Shown here: positions 13,728 to 24,673 of the stretch, piece by piece
Position numbering within the stretch: position 1 is the first letter of the stretch
How the letters are laid out: every line of letters begins with the position of its first letter
NCBI RefSeq assembly: GCF_008033235.1
Contig: NZ_CP042432.1
Coordinates: 1 to 64,000, forward strand
Direction: 5' to 3'
Source: Anseongella ginsenosidimutans
GTDB taxonomy: Bacteria; Bacteroidota; Bacteroidia; Sphingobacteriales; Sphingobacteriaceae
DNA length: 64,000 nucleotides
Notes under the pieces: model-generated
What the model saw: the letters and a program-made list of their open reading frames with translations, nothing else
Database searches by the model: none
What the model was told of the DNA's origin: nothing
Made by a program: the position numbers and the translations under genes

Positions 13728-14180
13728 ATGCCCTTATTTGAAAAGGAAAACCAGGAGCGGATCAAAGCCGCTATCCAGGAAGCAGAAAAAAAGACTTCGG
13801 GCGAAATAAGAGTTTGCGCTGAAAAGCATTGCCCCGAAGAAATACTTGACCGGGCAGCCTGGTACTTTGACCAGCTGAATATGCAAAAAACAGCCGCCAG
13901 GAACGGCGTGCTTATTTATATTGCCATTGCCGATCACCAGTTCGCCATTATTGGCGATGCCGGCATCAATGCAATAGTAGGGAATGAATTCTGGGACGAA
14001 ACCCGGGATACCATGATTCCTTATTTTAAGCGGGGGGAACTGACCGAAGGCCTTATTGCCGGCATTGAAAAAGCAGGTCTTGCCCTGGCCGAGCATTTCC
14101 CCGGCACTACAACAGACCGCAACGAATTACCGGACGATATCGTGCTGGGCGACGGTACTTCCGAGAACAACAACCAATGA
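13728..14180 (+). CDS. TPM-domain protein, cytoplasmic or short form
   Basis: 150 residues with a TPM (DUF477) fold but no signal peptide. Visible family features are the basic start (ENQERIKAAIQEAEKKTSGEIRV), the AARNGVLIYIAIADHQFAIIGD strand pair and the GIAGIEKAG-like helix near the end. TPM proteins have been linked to photosystem repair in plants and to acid phosphatase activity; the bacterial role is open. It is the middle gene of lemA-TPM-TPM, overlapping the next by ATGA. Confidence 0.85.
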   Translation: MPLFEKENQERIKAAIQEAEKKTSGEIRVCAEKHCPEEILDRAAWYFDQLNMQKTAARNGVLIYIAIADHQFAIIGDAGINAIVGNEFWDETRDTMIPYFKRGELTEGLIAGIEKAGLALAEHFPGTTTDRNELPDDIVLGDGTSENNNQ

Positions 14181-15010
14181 AAAGGATCCTTTTTAATTTC
14201 GTTCTTACTTTTTGCGGACTGACCGCTTCATCCATACTGGTTTCCGCGCAGGATTTTCCGGAACCTTCCACTCCGCCCAAACTTGTCAACGACTTCGCCG
14301 GCGTGTTGCAGGCAGATGAAGCGGCTCGCCTGGAACAAAAGCTGGTGGCTTTTGACGACAGTACTTCCACACAGATCGCTGTCGTGTTCATTCGCACGGT
14401 AGGAGGTTATGATATTGCCCAGTACGGGGCTCAGCTTGCAGAGAAATGGGGCATTGGCCAGGCAGATAAGCGTAACGGCGTTCTTATTCTTACTGCCGTC
14501 GATGACCGTAAGGTCGCGATCCAGGTTGGCTATGGACTGGAACCGGTAATTACCGATGCTATTTCCAGGCTGATTATAGAACAGGACCTGGCTCCTCATT
14601 ACCGGCAGCAGCAATACTATGAAGGCGTAAACCAGGCCACGAACAAGTTAATGCAGCTGGCCGTTGGAGAATTCCCGGCGGATATAAAACAAGCCCTGGC
14701 AAATAAAGAGAAGGGCGGCAAAGTAGGCGGCTTTATATTTCTGGCTATTTTCGTGGTGGCCATTCTCTTGCTTTTCAGCGGCCGGAAAAAACGCGCCCAG
14801 CATATCGGATCAGGACGCAGCGGTGTTCCACCGGTCATTTTCGGCGGATTTCTGGGCGGAATGCTTGGCGGAAGACACCACAGGGGTTACTGGGGCGATT
14901 TTCACGGCGGCGGCGGCAGCTTCGGCGGAGGAGGCGGATTTGGAGGCGGCGGGTTCGGAGGCTTCGGCGGAGGCAGTTTCGGAGGCGGCGGCGCCAGCGG
15001 AGGATGGTAA
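14177..15010 (+). CDS. TPM-domain membrane protein with glycine-rich tail
   Basis: 277 residues. Signal peptide (residues 1-24, ending VSAQ), a TPM domain (about 28-175: VNDFAGVLQADEAARLE, WGIGQADKRNGVLIL, RKVAIQVGYGLEPVITDA), one membrane helix (about 193-208), then a cytoplasmic tail of more than 40 residues made of GGGGFGG-type repeats ending ASGGW. This layout is common for the exported TPM protein beside lemA. The start overlaps the previous stop by 4 bp, so translation is probably coupled. Confidence 0.9.
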   Translation: MKRILFNFVLTFCGLTASSILVSAQDFPEPSTPPKLVNDFAGVLQADEAARLEQKLVAFDDSTSTQIAVVFIRTVGGYDIAQYGAQLAEKWGIGQADKRNGVLILTAVDDRKVAIQVGYGLEPVITDAISRLIIEQDLAPHYRQQQYYEGVNQATNKLMQLAVGEFPADIKQALANKEKGGKVGGFIFLAIFVVAILLLFSGRKKRAQHIGSGRSGVPPVIFGGFLGGMLGGRHHRGYWGDFHGGGGSFGGGGGFGGGGFGGFGGGSFGGGGASGGW

Positions 15011-15016
15011 ATCCTC

Positions 15017-15964
15017 TCAGGGCTTTATAAATTCCAGTTTAGGTAATTCCATCGCGTTTTCAATGAGCCGGATACCAATTTCTAAAATTGCTGCTTCGGA
15101 TTTTACATCTACTTTTTCCGTATCATCTCCTGGCATATGGTAATCTTCATGCCCCCCGGTATGTAAAAAAAGCACCGGCAGATCCTTTGCGTAAAAGGAA
15201 CCATGATCGGACCCGCCGCTTCCGGCAGGATCGGTAAAAAATTTCACCTTCCCTTCCGCGCCTTCAAAAATTTCCGGCCAGGAAGGACTGGTCCCGTATC
15301 CGCCGATGCCTACGCCCCGTTCAGGGTTATACCTCCCGATCATATCCATATTCAGCATAAAGTTAACGGAAGAGAGGGGAATCGTGGGATGGCCTGTAAA
15401 ATATTTTGATCCCAGCAGGCCCAGTTCTTCCGCTGAAAAGGCAATAAAGAGGAAGTTATACGGCTCTTTTAGTTTTCCGGACGAAAAATAATGGGCCATT
15501 TCAAGCAGGCCGGCAACGCCCGAGGCATTATCATCAGCTCCGTTATGGATCTTCCCTTCAGGATGCGGGTCCTTGGAACTCCCCTGCCTGCCTTCTCCCA
15601 GGTGATCGTAATGCGCTCCTATAATGATGGTATATTCCGCTCCGTTATCCAAAAAACCGATTACGTTCCGGGCAGTTCGCAGGCTATCGTCCACCTTTAC
15701 TCGCGTCACCTTTGCGGTAAAAGGCTGAAAATAGCCTTCCGTTCCTTTAGGTGCAAGACCGTAGTCTCCGAACCGCCCGGCAATGTAGGCTGCCGCACGA
15801 CGGGTTCCCTCCGAGCCGGTGCCCCGGCCTTTCATTTCATCGGAAGCCAGAAAATTTATATGCTCCGCAATCCGGGCCGGGTCAGGGCCGGTAGTTTCCT
15901 GCTGCGCGGAAGTGCAGCCGTATATCGTGAGACAGGCGAAGAAAAGAAGAAGTTTATATTGCAT
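15017..15964 (-). CDS. M28 family zinc aminopeptidase, lipoprotein
   Basis: 315 residues. A lipobox (IYGC, Cys17) predicts a lipid-anchored protein in the periplasm or at the outer membrane. The co-catalytic two-zinc site of family M28 is complete: His118 (GAHYDHLG), Asp144/145 (NGADDNASG), catalytic Glu179 and Glu180 (SAEELGLLG), Asp207 (NMDMIG) and His276 (GGHEDYHMP). Such enzymes take single residues off peptide N-termini. It converges on the TPM gene with only 6 bp between stops, so the ends of the two transcripts must overlap. Confidence 0.92.
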   Translation of the reverse strand: MQYKLLLFFACLTIYGCTSAQQETTGPDPARIAEHINFLASDEMKGRGTGSEGTRRAAAYIAGRFGDYGLAPKGTEGYFQPFTAKVTRVKVDDSLRTARNVIGFLDNGAEYTIIIGAHYDHLGEGRQGSSKDPHPEGKIHNGADDNASGVAGLLEMAHYFSSGKLKEPYNFLFIAFSAEELGLLGSKYFTGHPTIPLSSVNFMLNMDMIGRYNPERGVGIGGYGTSPSWPEIFEGAEGKVKFFTDPAGSGGSDHGSFYAKDLPVLFLHTGGHEDYHMPGDDTEKVDVKSEAAILEIGIRLIENAMELPKLEFIKP

Positions 15965-16091
15965 CCGGAAAGTTTTAGCGCAAAAATATCATTTTAGCAG
16001 GATTTTCAAACTGAAACTGACCGCGTCTACCTGCGGCAGCCCACCTGCAATGTAAACGGCATTTCGTATATTAGTGGCAAATCACAATTTT

Positions 16092-16241
16092 ATGGGAAAA
16101 GGAGATAAAAAAAGCAAAAGAGGGAAGATCATCCTTGGTAGTTACGGCGTAAGCCGGCCGCATAAAAAACAACAAAGCGCACAGGAAGCTGCGCCGGAGG
16201 AAAAAAAGGCAAAGGAACCGAAGAATAAAAAGTCGAAATAA
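16092..16241 (+). CDS. small ribosomal protein bTHX
   Basis: 49 residues: MGKGDKKSKRGKIILGSYG, then SRPHKK and a lysine/alanine/glutamate-rich tail. The opening is the diagnostic part: bTHX proteins of Thermus and Bacteroidota begin MGKGDKKTKRGKI. It binds in the head of the 30S subunit. Very basic and too short for common gene finders. It ends 7 bp before the next gene, which lacks an ATG, so translation of that gene is probably coupled. Confidence 0.88.
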   Translation: MGKGDKKSKRGKIILGSYGVSRPHKKQQSAQEAAPEEKKAKEPKNKKSK

Positions 16242-16248
16242 GAACGTA

Positions 16249-17022
16249 TTGAAAGCATTTCCACTGTATGAAGGCACCTATTCGGTTGACCAGAGTAAAA
16301 AATTCATTCCCTTTGATCCGGCCCTCCATTCGCATAGTGACCGGCCCGGCTCCCTGTTTATAAATGTGCAGCCATTCCTTGTTGATACAGGAAAAGATCT
16401 GCTGCTGCTGGATGCCGGACTCGGTTTTACCAATCCGCAAGGCGAGCTGATCCTCCACCGGAATATCCGCGACCTGGGTTACCAGCCGGGTGATGTAAAT
16501 AAGGTGCTGATGAGCCATTTGCATTTTGATCATTCAGGGGGAATGGTGCAGGACCGCTACGGCCGGTACGAACCCAGCTTTCCGCAGGCTGAATATTATG
16601 TGCAGCGGGAAGAATTTGAACATGCCCTGCTGAAGCCTTCCCGTTCCTATTACAAGCCCATGCTGGAAGCCATGCAGCGCTCCGGAAACATGGTGCTGCT
16701 GGAAGGTAGCGGAACCATCGGAAACGGCATACATTATGAACTGACCGGCGGGCATTCGGAGTTCCACCAGGTATTCCTGCTGGACCTTACCGGCGTTACT
16801 TATTTTTTTGGCGGTGACGTCCTACCGGAACCGGAACAGCTTCAACGAAAGTTCATTGCCAAATACGATTTTGATGGCCGGAAATCCATGCAATTACGGC
16901 AGGAATACGGGCTAAAAGCCGCAAAAGAAGGCTGGATCTGCCTTTTCTATCATTCCGACACCATTGCCAGCGGCCGGGTAAGGCACGAAAAAGAAGCCTT
17001 CCTTATCGACCAGGCCGGTTGA
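16249..17022 (+). CDS. MBL-fold metallo-hydrolase
   Basis: 257 residues. The zinc motif HLHFDH at residues 90-95 and a later GGHSEFHQ match the metallo-beta-lactamase fold; YHSDT near residue 228 supplies the last histidine. The N-terminal layout (PLYEGTYSVD, FLVDTGKDLLLLDAGLG) resembles lactonase or glyoxalase-II-like members, but the substrate is not clear. No ATG fits the frame; TTG at 16249 is the best start because it lies 7 bp after bTHX and gives a protein that begins just before the first strand. Confidence 0.85.
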   Translation: MKAFPLYEGTYSVDQSKKFIPFDPALHSHSDRPGSLFINVQPFLVDTGKDLLLLDAGLGFTNPQGELILHRNIRDLGYQPGDVNKVLMSHLHFDHSGGMVQDRYGRYEPSFPQAEYYVQREEFEHALLKPSRSYYKPMLEAMQRSGNMVLLEGSGTIGNGIHYELTGGHSEFHQVFLLDLTGVTYFFGGDVLPEPEQLQRKFIAKYDFDGRKSMQLRQEYGLKAAKEGWICLFYHSDTIASGRVRHEKEAFLIDQAG

Positions 17023-17157
17023 CCCTGAGGCTGCGCACCGGCCTTGCATCCGGATGCCGGCGTGCGAAAAGCGGCGGTGGCCCGCCAAAGCTGTGCTGGA
17101 AAGGGAAGGCCCTCAATAATCTGGTCTCAGCGCCGGGGGGTCCGGCTTTTCCCGGAG

Positions 17158-20019
17158 CTAGCTGTAGCTGTCCGGAGGCGGGCAGGTACACATCAGGTTC
17201 CTGTCCCCGTAAGTTTCGTTTATCCGGGAAACCGAGGGCCAGAATTTCCTGTCGCGAACCCAATCAAGCGGGAAAGCTGCTTTTTGCCTTGCGTACGGCC
17301 GGTCCCACTGGTCGGAAGCGATCACGTTTGCGGTATGAGGCGCCATCTTCAGCAAGTTGACCGTTTTATTACCTTCTGCTGCGATCTCGTCAATTTCCGC
17401 GCGGATGCCTATCATCGCTTCGCAAAACCTGTCCAATTCCTCCTGCGGTTCACTTTCAGTGGGTTCCACCATTAATGTACCTGCTACCGGGAAGGAAACG
17501 GTAGGCGCATGGAAGCCGTAATCCATTAAGCGTTTGGCTATATCGCTTACTTCCACACCCGAAGCCTTGAAGGCCCGGCAGTCCAGGATCATTTCATGTC
17601 CCACGCGGCCGTTCCTGCCGGCATATAAAATAGGATAATGCTTTTCCAGCCTTGCTTTCAGGTAGTTCGCGTTCAGGATCGCGTAGCGGGTGGCATCCGT
17701 CAGGCCGCCGGCTCCCATCATCCGGATATAAGCATGGGAAATAACCAGGATTCCGGCGCTGCCCCAGGGAGCGGCAGACACGGCATGAATGGCCTTTTCG
17801 CCGGCGGGAGGTAGCGCAGGATGGCCGGGAAGATAAGGTACCAGGTGTTCGGCCACGCCAATGGGGCCCATTCCCGGCCCTCCTCCCCCATGGGGGATGC
17901 AAAAGGTCTTATGAAGGTTAAGATGACACACATCCGCGCCGATCAGGCCCGGGCTGGTCAGCCCCACCTGCGCGTTCATATTCGCCCCATCCATATAAAC
18001 CTGGCCGCCATGCTCATGTATGACGGAACAGATCTCGATAATTCTTTCTTCGAAAACGCCGTGGGTAGACGGATAGGTAACCATCAGGGCGGCGAGGCTG
18101 TCGCTGTGTGCAGCCGCCTTTTCCTTCAGGTCAGGGACGTCAATATTGCCGTTCTCATCGCAACGGACCACCACCACCTTCAATCCGGCAATGGTCGCGC
18201 TGGCAGGATTGGTTCCATGCGCGGACGAAGGAATCAGCACGACGTCCCGGCCGGCTTCTCCCCGGTCGCGATGGTATTCGCGGATCACCATTAACCCCGC
18301 ATACTCCCCCTGCGCCCCTGAGTTGGGCTGAAAGCTGAAGGCCGCAAAGCCCGTGATCTCACATAAGGCTTTGTCCAGTTCACCAATCAATTGCATATAA
18401 CCGCCCACCTGGTCGGTAGGCGCAAAGGGATGAATATTACAGAATTCAGGCCAGGTAACCGGAAGCATTTCCGTGGTGGCATTCAGCTTCATGGTGCATG
18501 AGCCCAGGGGGATCATTGAGTGGGTCAGCGAAAGGTCCTTATTCTCCAGGCTTTTTATATAGCGCAGCATCTCATGTTCAGAATGATGCCTGCTGAAGAC
18601 CGGGTGTTCCAGGAGTTTTCCCGCACGCTGCAGGGAAGCGGGGATTCGCGCCTCCACTTCCGCGGCGGGAACCGCCTCTTCCGCCCGGCGTCCGGCTACA
18701 CGCGCAAAAATGGCAATGATCAGCTCCAGGTCTTCCCTCGTAGTTGTTTCATCAAGTGAAATGCTTACCAGGGAATTATCAAAATAGCGAAAGTTCAGTT
18801 CATTGTCTACCGCATCCTTATGGATACTCTCCTTCAGCTGGCCTGCATCAATGCATAAGGTGTCAAAAAACGAAGGATTGAGCTGCCGGTAGCCTAGCCT
18901 TTCGAGCGCTTCCGACAGGGCCGCCGCCAGGCCGTGGATCCTTAGGGCGATGGCCTTAATGCCATCCGGCCCGTGGTAAACAGCATACATGCCTGCCATG
19001 ATCGCCAGCAAGGCCTGAGCCGTACAAATATTGGAAGTTGCTTTCTCCCTCCTGATGTGCTGTTCCCTGGTTTGAAGGGCCATGCGCATGGCAGGCTTGC
19101 CTTCCGCGTCCACGGACACGCCAATAATACGGCCCGGAATAGCGCGCTTATAAGCTTCCCGGGTAGCGAAATATGCCGCATGCGGCCCTCCGAAATTCAT
19201 CGGTACTCCGAAACGCTGCGTACTTCCCACCACCACGTCCGCTCCAAATTCCGAAGGCGGACGAAGCACAGCGAGGCTCATTAAATCCGCTATCACGCTC
19301 AGTTTGATGCCCTCTTCATGACAGCGCGCTGAAAAATCGGAATAGTCATGTACTTCGCCGTTTCCCGCCGGGTATTGAACAACCGCTCCGAACATTCGGC
19401 CATGGAGTTCCGCCGACCGGTGATCCCCTTGCAACAGGGTAACACCCAGGGAAGCAGCGCGGGTTTTAAGCACGTCCAGGGTTTGCGGGAAAATATCGTC
19501 CGAAACAAAATAAGCGTTGGCCTCTTTATTGGTACGCAATGCAAATTGCATCGCCATTGCTTCGGCGGCCGCCGTACTCTCGTCCAGCAGGGAAGCATTG
19601 GCAATTTCCATCCCCGTGAGGTCCGTCACCATGGTCTGGAAATTCAGCAATGCTTCCAGCCGCCCCTGCGCAATTTCTGCCTGGTAAGGCGTATACTGGG
19701 TATACCATCCCGGGTTCTCCAGTATATTTCTCCGGATGACCCCGGGAACAATCGTATCATAGTATCCCTGCCCGATATAGGATTTGAAAACTTTATTCCG
19801 TGAAGCAATCTGCGCGGTGCGGCGAAGGTATTCATCTTCCGTTTGAGCCGGCGGAAGGTCCAGCGGCTTTTTTAGGCGGATAGCGGCAGGAATGGTTTCT
19901 TCGATTAAGCGGTCAAGGGAGGAAACGCCAATAGCTTCCAGCATGGCTGCCGTTTCCATTTCTCCCGGGCCGATATGCCGTTCAGCAAAGCCTCCCCGGG
20001 GGAGCGTGTTTATTTTCAT
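17158..20019 (-). CDS. gcvP: glycine dehydrogenase (aminomethyl-transferring), P-protein
   Basis: 953 residues, the normal length of the single-chain P-protein. It decarboxylates glycine with pyridoxal phosphate and passes the aminomethyl group to the lipoyl H-protein. The N-terminal half starts RHIGPGEME and has [19 protein letters not shown]; the C-terminal half carries [34 protein letters not shown] and the PLP lysine in [18 protein letters not shown] at about residue 700. It ends [10 protein letters not shown], a usual tail. pdxJ, which makes the PLP precursor, lies 6 bp upstream on the same strand, so both are probably co-expressed. Confidence 0.97.
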   Translation of the reverse strand: MKINTLPRGGFAERHIGPGEMETAAMLEAIGVSSLDRLIEETIPAAIRLKKPLDLPPAQTEDEYLRRTAQIASRNKVFKSYIGQGYYDTIVPGVIRRNILENPGWYTQYTPYQAEIAQGRLEALLNFQTMVTDLTGMEIANASLLDESTAAAEAMAMQFALRTNKEANAYFVSDDIFPQTLDVLKTRAASLGVTLLQGDHRSAELHGRMFGAVVQYPAGNGEVHDYSDFSARCHEEGIKLSVIADLMSLAVLRPPSEFGADVVVGSTQRFGVPMNFGGPHAAYFATREAYKRAIPGRIIGVSVDAEGKPAMRMALQTREQHIRREKATSNICTAQALLAIMAGMYAVYHGPDGIKAIALRIHGLAAALSEALERLGYRQLNPSFFDTLCIDAGQLKESIHKDAVDNELNFRYFDNSLVSISLDETTTREDLELIIAIFARVAGRRAEEAVPAAEVEARIPASLQRAGKLLEHPVFSRHHSEHEMLRYIKSLENKDLSLTHSMIPLGSCTMKLNATTEMLPVTWPEFCNIHPFAPTDQVGGYMQLIGELDKALCEITGFAAFSFQPNSGAQGEYAGLMVIREYHRDRGEAGRDVVLIPSSAHGTNPASATIAGLKVVVVRCDENGNIDVPDLKEKAAAHSDSLAALMVTYPSTHGVFEERIIEICSVIHEHGGQVYMDGANMNAQVGLTSPGLIGADVCHLNLHKTFCIPHGGGGPGMGPIGVAEHLVPYLPGHPALPPAGEKAIHAVSAAPWGSAGILVISHAYIRMMGAGGLTDATRYAILNANYLKARLEKHYPILYAGRNGRVGHEMILDCRAFKASGVEVSDIAKRLMDYGFHAPTVSFPVAGTLMVEPTESEPQEELDRFCEAMIGIRAEIDEIAAEGNKTVNLLKMAPHTANVIASDQWDRPYARQKAAFPLDWVRDRKFWPSVSRINETYGDRNLMCTCPPPDSYS

Positions 20020-20025
20020 TAATAG

Positions 20026-20745
20026 TCAGACTAATTGTCTCAGATATAATTGAATGGTATTTTCAAGGCCAAAATAGAGGGCGTCGCAGATCAGGGCGTG
20101 ACCAATGGATACTTCCGCCAGCTCCGGCATATTTTCCCGGAGATACCGAAGATTATGCAAGTCAAGATCGTGCCCGGCATTGATTTCCAGGCCCAGGGAG
20201 GCACCCAGGCGGGCAGCCTCAAGATAGGGTTTAACAGCGGCTTCCCGGTTATCGGCGTAAGCTCTGGCATACCCTTCGGTATAAAGTTCCACGCGGTTGG
20301 TGCCTGTTTCGGCGGCATGAATAATCATCTCCGGAACAGGGTCGACGAAAATAGAAGTACGAATTCCCTGTGATTGCAGGAATGAAATAATTTCCTTCAG
20401 GTATTCCTTGTGTTTCAACGTATCCCATCCGGCATTAGACGTAATCGCATTGTCAGCATCCGGCACCAGGGTACACTGCGCCGGCTGTACCTTTTGAACC
20501 AATTCCAGGAAGCGGTCATTCGGTTTCCCTTCTATATTGAATTCCGTGGTCAGCAGCGGCTTCAGATCCAGTACATCCTGGTAGCGAATATGCCTTTCAT
20601 CGGGCCGCGGGTGTACAGTAATGCCCTGGGCGCCGAAGCGTTCGCAGTTCAGGGCTACGCTGACCAGGTTAGGATTATCTCCGCCCCGGGCATTTCGCAG
20701 GGTAGCGATCTTATTGATATTGACCGATAACTTGGGACTTGCCAT
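20026..20745 (-). CDS. pdxJ: pyridoxine 5'-phosphate synthase
   Basis: 239 residues, normal for PdxJ, a TIM barrel that joins 3-amino-2-oxopropyl phosphate and deoxyxylulose 5-phosphate. Landmarks: [17 protein letters not shown] at the N-terminus, [50 protein letters not shown] and [12 protein letters not shown]. Its substrate comes from Dxs. The stop is 6 bp before the gcvP start, and GcvP needs PLP, so the pair makes sense as an operon. Confidence 0.97.
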   Translation of the reverse strand: MASPKLSVNINKIATLRNARGGDNPNLVSVALNCERFGAQGITVHPRPDERHIRYQDVLDLKPLLTTEFNIEGKPNDRFLELVQKVQPAQCTLVPDADNAITSNAGWDTLKHKEYLKEIISFLQSQGIRTSIFVDPVPEMIIHAAETGTNRVELYTEGYARAYADNREAAVKPYLEAARLGASLGLEINAGHDLDLHNLRYLRENMPELAEVSIGHALICDALYFGLENTIQLYLRQLV

Positions 20746-20768
20746 ATATCATGCAAACGCCTTAAAGC

Positions 20769-22730
20769 CTAGTTTCCGTCCGTCCAGGTATTATTTCCCG
20801 GGTTAATATCCGGTAAACGACTTTCAGGATCAATAACTACCGACTGCAAACTGGTTTTGGAATCCAGCTTAAAGGTCCATTCCCCGCCCCGCTGCCAGAT
20901 TTCCACCGGCAATTTCAGCGTATGTTCTTTTCCATTGCTTTCGGTAACGACCAGGGGGACCGGCATGGCCATCCTGTCCAGGTTCTCAATCGTGATCAAG
21001 GCGCCATTTGCAGGATCGCCGTCAACGTATGCTACGCCGCTTACGCCCTGGTCAAGGGTGTAATTATTATAGAGCCAGGATTTCCAGAACCAGCCCAGGT
21101 CCTCTCCTGCAGCATCTTCCATCGTCCTGAAAAAGTCAAACGGCGTGGGGTGCTTAAATGCCCATCTCTGCATGTAAGTCCTGAAAGCATAATCAAAGCG
21201 TTCTTCTCCCAATATCACGGTGCGAAGGATGCCCAGGCCCATGCCGGGTTTATAATAGGCTTCCCGGCCCAGGTTGCTTCGCTGAATTACGTCCGGAACG
21301 GTCATGATCGGGTCGGCAGTTTCAGGGAAGAGCCGGGGAGCAGTCCGCTGCATATCTATACGGCCCGGGTAATATTCGCCGTCATTAAAGGCCTGAGTGG
21401 AGAGGTCATTGATAAATGTATTAAAGCCTTCATCCATCCAGGCGAATTTGCGCTCGTTGCTGCCCACGATCATCGGGAACCAGATATGGCCAAATTCATG
21501 GTCGGTGACGCCCCACAGGCTCTTGTTCTGCGCCTTCCAGCTACAGAAAACTATTCCGGGATATTCCATTCCGCCAACAATGCCTGCGACGTTCGTAGCA
21601 GCCGGGTAGGGATATTTATAAAGGTAATCGGAATAAAATTCAATGGATGCTTTTACATATTCCGTGGAACGGTTCCAGGATGAATCAGTAGCCGATTCCA
21701 CCGGGTAAACGGATTGCGCAAGCGCCGTTTCGCCGCCGCCCAGGTTGATCCTTGCGGCATCCCATACAAATGCTTTGGAAGAAGCCCAGGCAATATCGCG
21801 GGCCTGTTCTATCCGGAATTTCCAGGTAAGGGTTCCTTGCCTCCCAGGCCGGCTGGCGGGATCGTTCACTTCTTCCGCCGAACGGATCAGCACGGTTTCA
21901 TCGCTTTTTGAAGCCTTTTCAAGACGGCTGAGCTGTTCTTTTGTCAGTACTTCTTCCGGGTTCAGCAATTCCCCGGACCCTACTACGATATGATCCCTGG
22001 GAACAGTTACATTGTATTCAAAATCACCGTATTCCAGGTAAAACTCTCCTGCTCCCATATAGGGAAGGACATTCCATCCTTCAATATCATCGTATACGCA
22101 CATCCTGGGATACCACTGTGCGAGTTCATAGATCACGCCGTTGCGGGTTTCCAGGTAACCCATTCTGTCCGACCCGTTGGACGGGATCGTCGCATTATAT
22201 TTCACGCTAATCGTCACCTGGCCGCCTTTGGCCTCCAGGGGCTCCTTCAGCCTTATCTGCATACGGGTGTCAGCGATGATATAATCAGCCTCGGCTTCAC
22301 GGCCCTTATGGGCAATTGTTACCGACCCGATCTCATACCCGCCGTCAAAACCGGTGTTGCCAAAGCGGCCGCCGCCGACAGGAGTTGCAGCAGTTGCCCT
22401 TGAATTAATATCAAACTGGTTCTGATCAAGCTGCAGCCACAGGAAGTCCAGCGCATCGGGACTGTTGTTGGTATAGCTGATTTGCACATCCCCGGTGATG
22501 GAGTGGCCGGAGGTATCCAGGCTAACGTTGATGGCGTAGTCGGCCCGGTTCTGCCAGTACGCAGGACCCGGTTTCCCGCTTGCGCTGCGGTATTGGTTGC
22601 CGTAATTATAATTAAAAAGAGGGTGGAATAAATCATGCTGATCGTAGGCTGAACCCTCCTGGGCAGTTGCCGTGTAGCAAAAACTTCCGCATAGGAAGAA
22701 GCTAAAAAGAAGTACTATTCCTTTCTTCAT
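20769..22730 (-). CDS. M1 family metallopeptidase (aminopeptidase), secreted
   Basis: 653 residues. A signal peptide covers residues 1-23 (cut after TATA). The aminopeptidase N-like beta-saddle domain precedes [10 protein letters not shown] (the GAMEN-like substrate motif) and the zinc site HEFGHIWF with the third ligand in DEGFNTF 18 residues on, near residue 410-435. A C-terminal domain follows. Bacteroidota encode many such exported M1 enzymes that trim peptides for uptake. It is 23 bp upstream of pdxJ on the same strand; the unrelated function suggests chance rather than a pathway link. Confidence 0.93.
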   Translation of the reverse strand: MKKGIVLLFSFFLCGSFCYTATAQEGSAYDQHDLFHPLFNYNYGNQYRSASGKPGPAYWQNRADYAINVSLDTSGHSITGDVQISYTNNSPDALDFLWLQLDQNQFDINSRATAATPVGGGRFGNTGFDGGYEIGSVTIAHKGREAEADYIIADTRMQIRLKEPLEAKGGQVTISVKYNATIPSNGSDRMGYLETRNGVIYELAQWYPRMCVYDDIEGWNVLPYMGAGEFYLEYGDFEYNVTVPRDHIVVGSGELLNPEEVLTKEQLSRLEKASKSDETVLIRSAEEVNDPASRPGRQGTLTWKFRIEQARDIAWASSKAFVWDAARINLGGGETALAQSVYPVESATDSSWNRSTEYVKASIEFYSDYLYKYPYPAATNVAGIVGGMEYPGIVFCSWKAQNKSLWGVTDHEFGHIWFPMIVGSNERKFAWMDEGFNTFINDLSTQAFNDGEYYPGRIDMQRTAPRLFPETADPIMTVPDVIQRSNLGREAYYKPGMGLGILRTVILGEERFDYAFRTYMQRWAFKHPTPFDFFRTMEDAAGEDLGWFWKSWLYNNYTLDQGVSGVAYVDGDPANGALITIENLDRMAMPVPLVVTESNGKEHTLKLPVEIWQRGGEWTFKLDSKTSLQSVVIDPESRLPDINPGNNTWTDGN

Positions 22731-22754
22731 ATAACAGTTTATTTGATTGATTGA

Positions 22755-24065
22755 TTAATAACGATACCATTCCGATTTAAAAGGTCCTTCCTTGGAAACG
22801 CCGATATAGGCAGCCTGTTTTTCGCTAAGTTCATCCAGGTCTACCCCGATCTTAGCCAGGTGCAGGCGCGCTACCTGCTCATCAAGATGCTTTGGAAGCG
22901 TGTACACTTTATTTTCATAGGCTTCCCCGTTGGTCCAGAGTTCTATCTGAGCAAGCGTCTGGTTACTGAAGGAATTGGACATCACAAAGGAAGGATGCCC
23001 CATGGCGCAGCCCAGGTTTACCAGGCGGCCTTCGGCCAGCACAAGCAGGTCTTTCCCATCAAGGGTGTACTTATCCACCTGAGGCTTTATGTTGATCTTC
23101 GTATCTCCGTAATTCTTATTCAGCCAGGCCATGTCAATTTCATCGTCAAAATGCCCGATATTGCATAGCACAGCCTTGTCTTTCATCAACGGGAAATGTT
23201 CCCGGGTAATAATATCGCAGTTTCCGGTAGCGGTTACAATAATATCCGCTTCGGGAATGGCATTGCCCATTTTTTTTACTTCATACCCTTCCATTGCCGC
23301 CTGAAGCGCGCAAATAGGGTCAATTTCCGTTACGATTACCCGGACACCAGCGCTGCGGAGCGATTCAGCCGAGCCTTTCCCCACATCACCGTAACCGGCC
23401 ACTACTGCCACTTTTCCGGCAAGCATGAGATCAGTAGCCCGGCGGATAGCGTCAACCAGGGATTCCCGGCAGCCATATTTATTATCGAATTTGGATTTTG
23501 TGACCGAATCGTTCACATTGATGGCGGGCACCGGCAAGGTTCCTTTTTTTACGCGTTCATACAGGCGAAGTACCCCGGTAGTGGTCTCTTCGGAAATTCC
23601 TTTAAGTTCTTCCAGCAGTTCCGGGTGGTTATCCAGCACCAGGTTGGTAAGGTCACCCCCGTCATCAAGGATCATATTCAGGGGCTTGCGGTCCTCCCCG
23701 AAATACAGGGTTTGTTCAATGCACCAGTTGTACTCTTCCTCGCTCAGGCCCTTCCATGCGAATACGGAAATACCCCTTGCGGCAATCGCGGCGGCGGCAT
23801 GATCCTGCGTGGAAAAAATATTACAGGAAGACCAGTTCACTTCCGCACCAAGCTCCAGCAAGGTTTCAATCAAAACAGCGGTTTGGATGGTCATATGGAG
23901 GCATCCCGCAATACGCGCCCCTTTCAGCGGCTGGCTGGGGCCATATTCCTTTCGGATAGCCATAAGGCCCGGCATTTCCGCTTCGGCAAGTTCAATTTCC
24001 TTTCGGCCCCATTCGGCCAGTGAAATATCTTTTACTTTATACCTGGAGAAGGAGGTTTCGATCAT
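22755..24065 (-). CDS. ahcY: adenosylhomocysteinase
   Basis: 436 residues. The enzyme splits S-adenosylhomocysteine into adenosine and homocysteine with bound NAD, recycling the product of methyl transfer. Visible: [62 protein letters not shown] with the catalytic lysine, [20 protein letters not shown] (NAD Rossmann loop), the [11 protein letters not shown] segment and the C-terminal PFKSEWYRY that caps the NAD site. A clear promoter lies 44 bp upstream. I see no SAH or SAM riboswitch in the short leader. Confidence 0.97.
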   Translation of the reverse strand: MIETSFSRYKVKDISLAEWGRKEIELAEAEMPGLMAIRKEYGPSQPLKGARIAGCLHMTIQTAVLIETLLELGAEVNWSSCNIFSTQDHAAAAIAARGISVFAWKGLSEEEYNWCIEQTLYFGEDRKPLNMILDDGGDLTNLVLDNHPELLEELKGISEETTTGVLRLYERVKKGTLPVPAINVNDSVTKSKFDNKYGCRESLVDAIRRATDLMLAGKVAVVAGYGDVGKGSAESLRSAGVRVIVTEIDPICALQAAMEGYEVKKMGNAIPEADIIVTATGNCDIITREHFPLMKDKAVLCNIGHFDDEIDMAWLNKNYGDTKINIKPQVDKYTLDGKDLLVLAEGRLVNLGCAMGHPSFVMSNSFSNQTLAQIELWTNGEAYENKVYTLPKHLDEQVARLHLAKIGVDLDELSEKQAAYIGVSKEGPFKSEWYRY

Positions 24066-24108
24066 GGGTTGTTGAATTTAAAAAAGCAAGTAAAACACAA
24101 ATAAAACA

Positions 24109-24139
24109 CAAAGGTACATAAGTTGTTTATTAATGGCAA
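24109..24139 (-). promoter_or_regulatory. ahcY promoter
   Basis: The minus strand has TACCTTTG (24109-24116) and TTG (24137-24139) with a 20-bp spacer, a full match to the Bacteroidota consensus. Transcription would start near 24103, giving a leader of about 38 nt. Confidence 0.75.
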
Positions 24140-24158
24140 TGAATCACGGGTTCATTAT

Positions 24159-24166
24159 TATATTTG
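24159..24166 (+). promoter_or_regulatory. -7 element of the bacilliredoxin gene
   Basis: TATATTTG matches TAnnTTTG, but no TTG stands 19-21 bp upstream. It is divergent from the ahcY promoter in the same 127-bp gap. An AAGGAG at 24178-24183 before the ATG at 24193 is an unusually good Shine-Dalgarno site for this phylum. Confidence 0.5.
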
Positions 24167-24192
24167 CAATTTATAATAAGGAGTAATAGAAA

Positions 24193-24612
24193 ATGGCAAC
24201 ATATCCAGAGTACATGGTAGCGCCAATGCGCGAAGAACTTACAAGTGCAGGTTTTCAGCAGCTGAACACGCCGGAAGAAGTGGAACAGGCAATCCAGTCT
24301 GAAGGGACTGTTTTTGTGGTAGTTAATTCCGTTTGCGGGTGCGCAGCCGGGACAGCAAGGCCAGGGGCCGTACAGGCAGTGGAGAAATCGGCAAAGCGCC
24401 CGGATAAAACGGTGACTGTATTTGCAGGAATGGAAAAAGACGCGGTAGATAAAGCCCGTTCTTTTATGCTGCCTTACCCTCCATCTTCACCCGCCATGGC
24501 ACTGTTCAAAGATGGAAAGCTGGTACACATGATTGAACGCCACCATATTGAAGGGCGCCCGGCAGACATGATCGCTGAGAACCTGAAAGCGGCGTTCGAA
24601 GAATATTGTTAA
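24193..24612 (+). CDS. BrxA/BrxB family bacilliredoxin
   Basis: 139 residues, full length for the YphP/YqiW family (DUF1094). The redox-active motif is CGC (Cys48-Gly-Cys50 in NSVCGCAAG), followed by ARPGAVQAV, FAGMEKDAVDKAR and HMIERHHIEGR, all family signatures. In Firmicutes these proteins remove bacillithiol from oxidised proteins; Bacteroidota of this type also make bacillithiol, so a de-bacillithiolation role is likely. It stands alone, divergent from ahcY. Confidence 0.93.
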   Translation: MATYPEYMVAPMREELTSAGFQQLNTPEEVEQAIQSEGTVFVVVNSVCGCAAGTARPGAVQAVEKSAKRPDKTVTVFAGMEKDAVDKARSFMLPYPPSSPAMALFKDGKLVHMIERHHIEGRPADMIAENLKAAFEEYC

Positions 24613-24673
24613 ACGCAGGTTGACCCGGTTGGGCTGGTTTCCGGTTACCCCGGATAGTAGAGTTGATATCTTA

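Noticed and set aside
17019-17475. Plus-strand frames over the gap and the gcvP end
   Set aside because: Shadows of gcvP and of a GC-rich 135-bp gap; no domain.
24066-24192. Possible SAH or SAM riboswitch before ahcY
   Set aside because: The leader from the consensus promoter is only about 38 nt, too short, and no conserved motif is visible.
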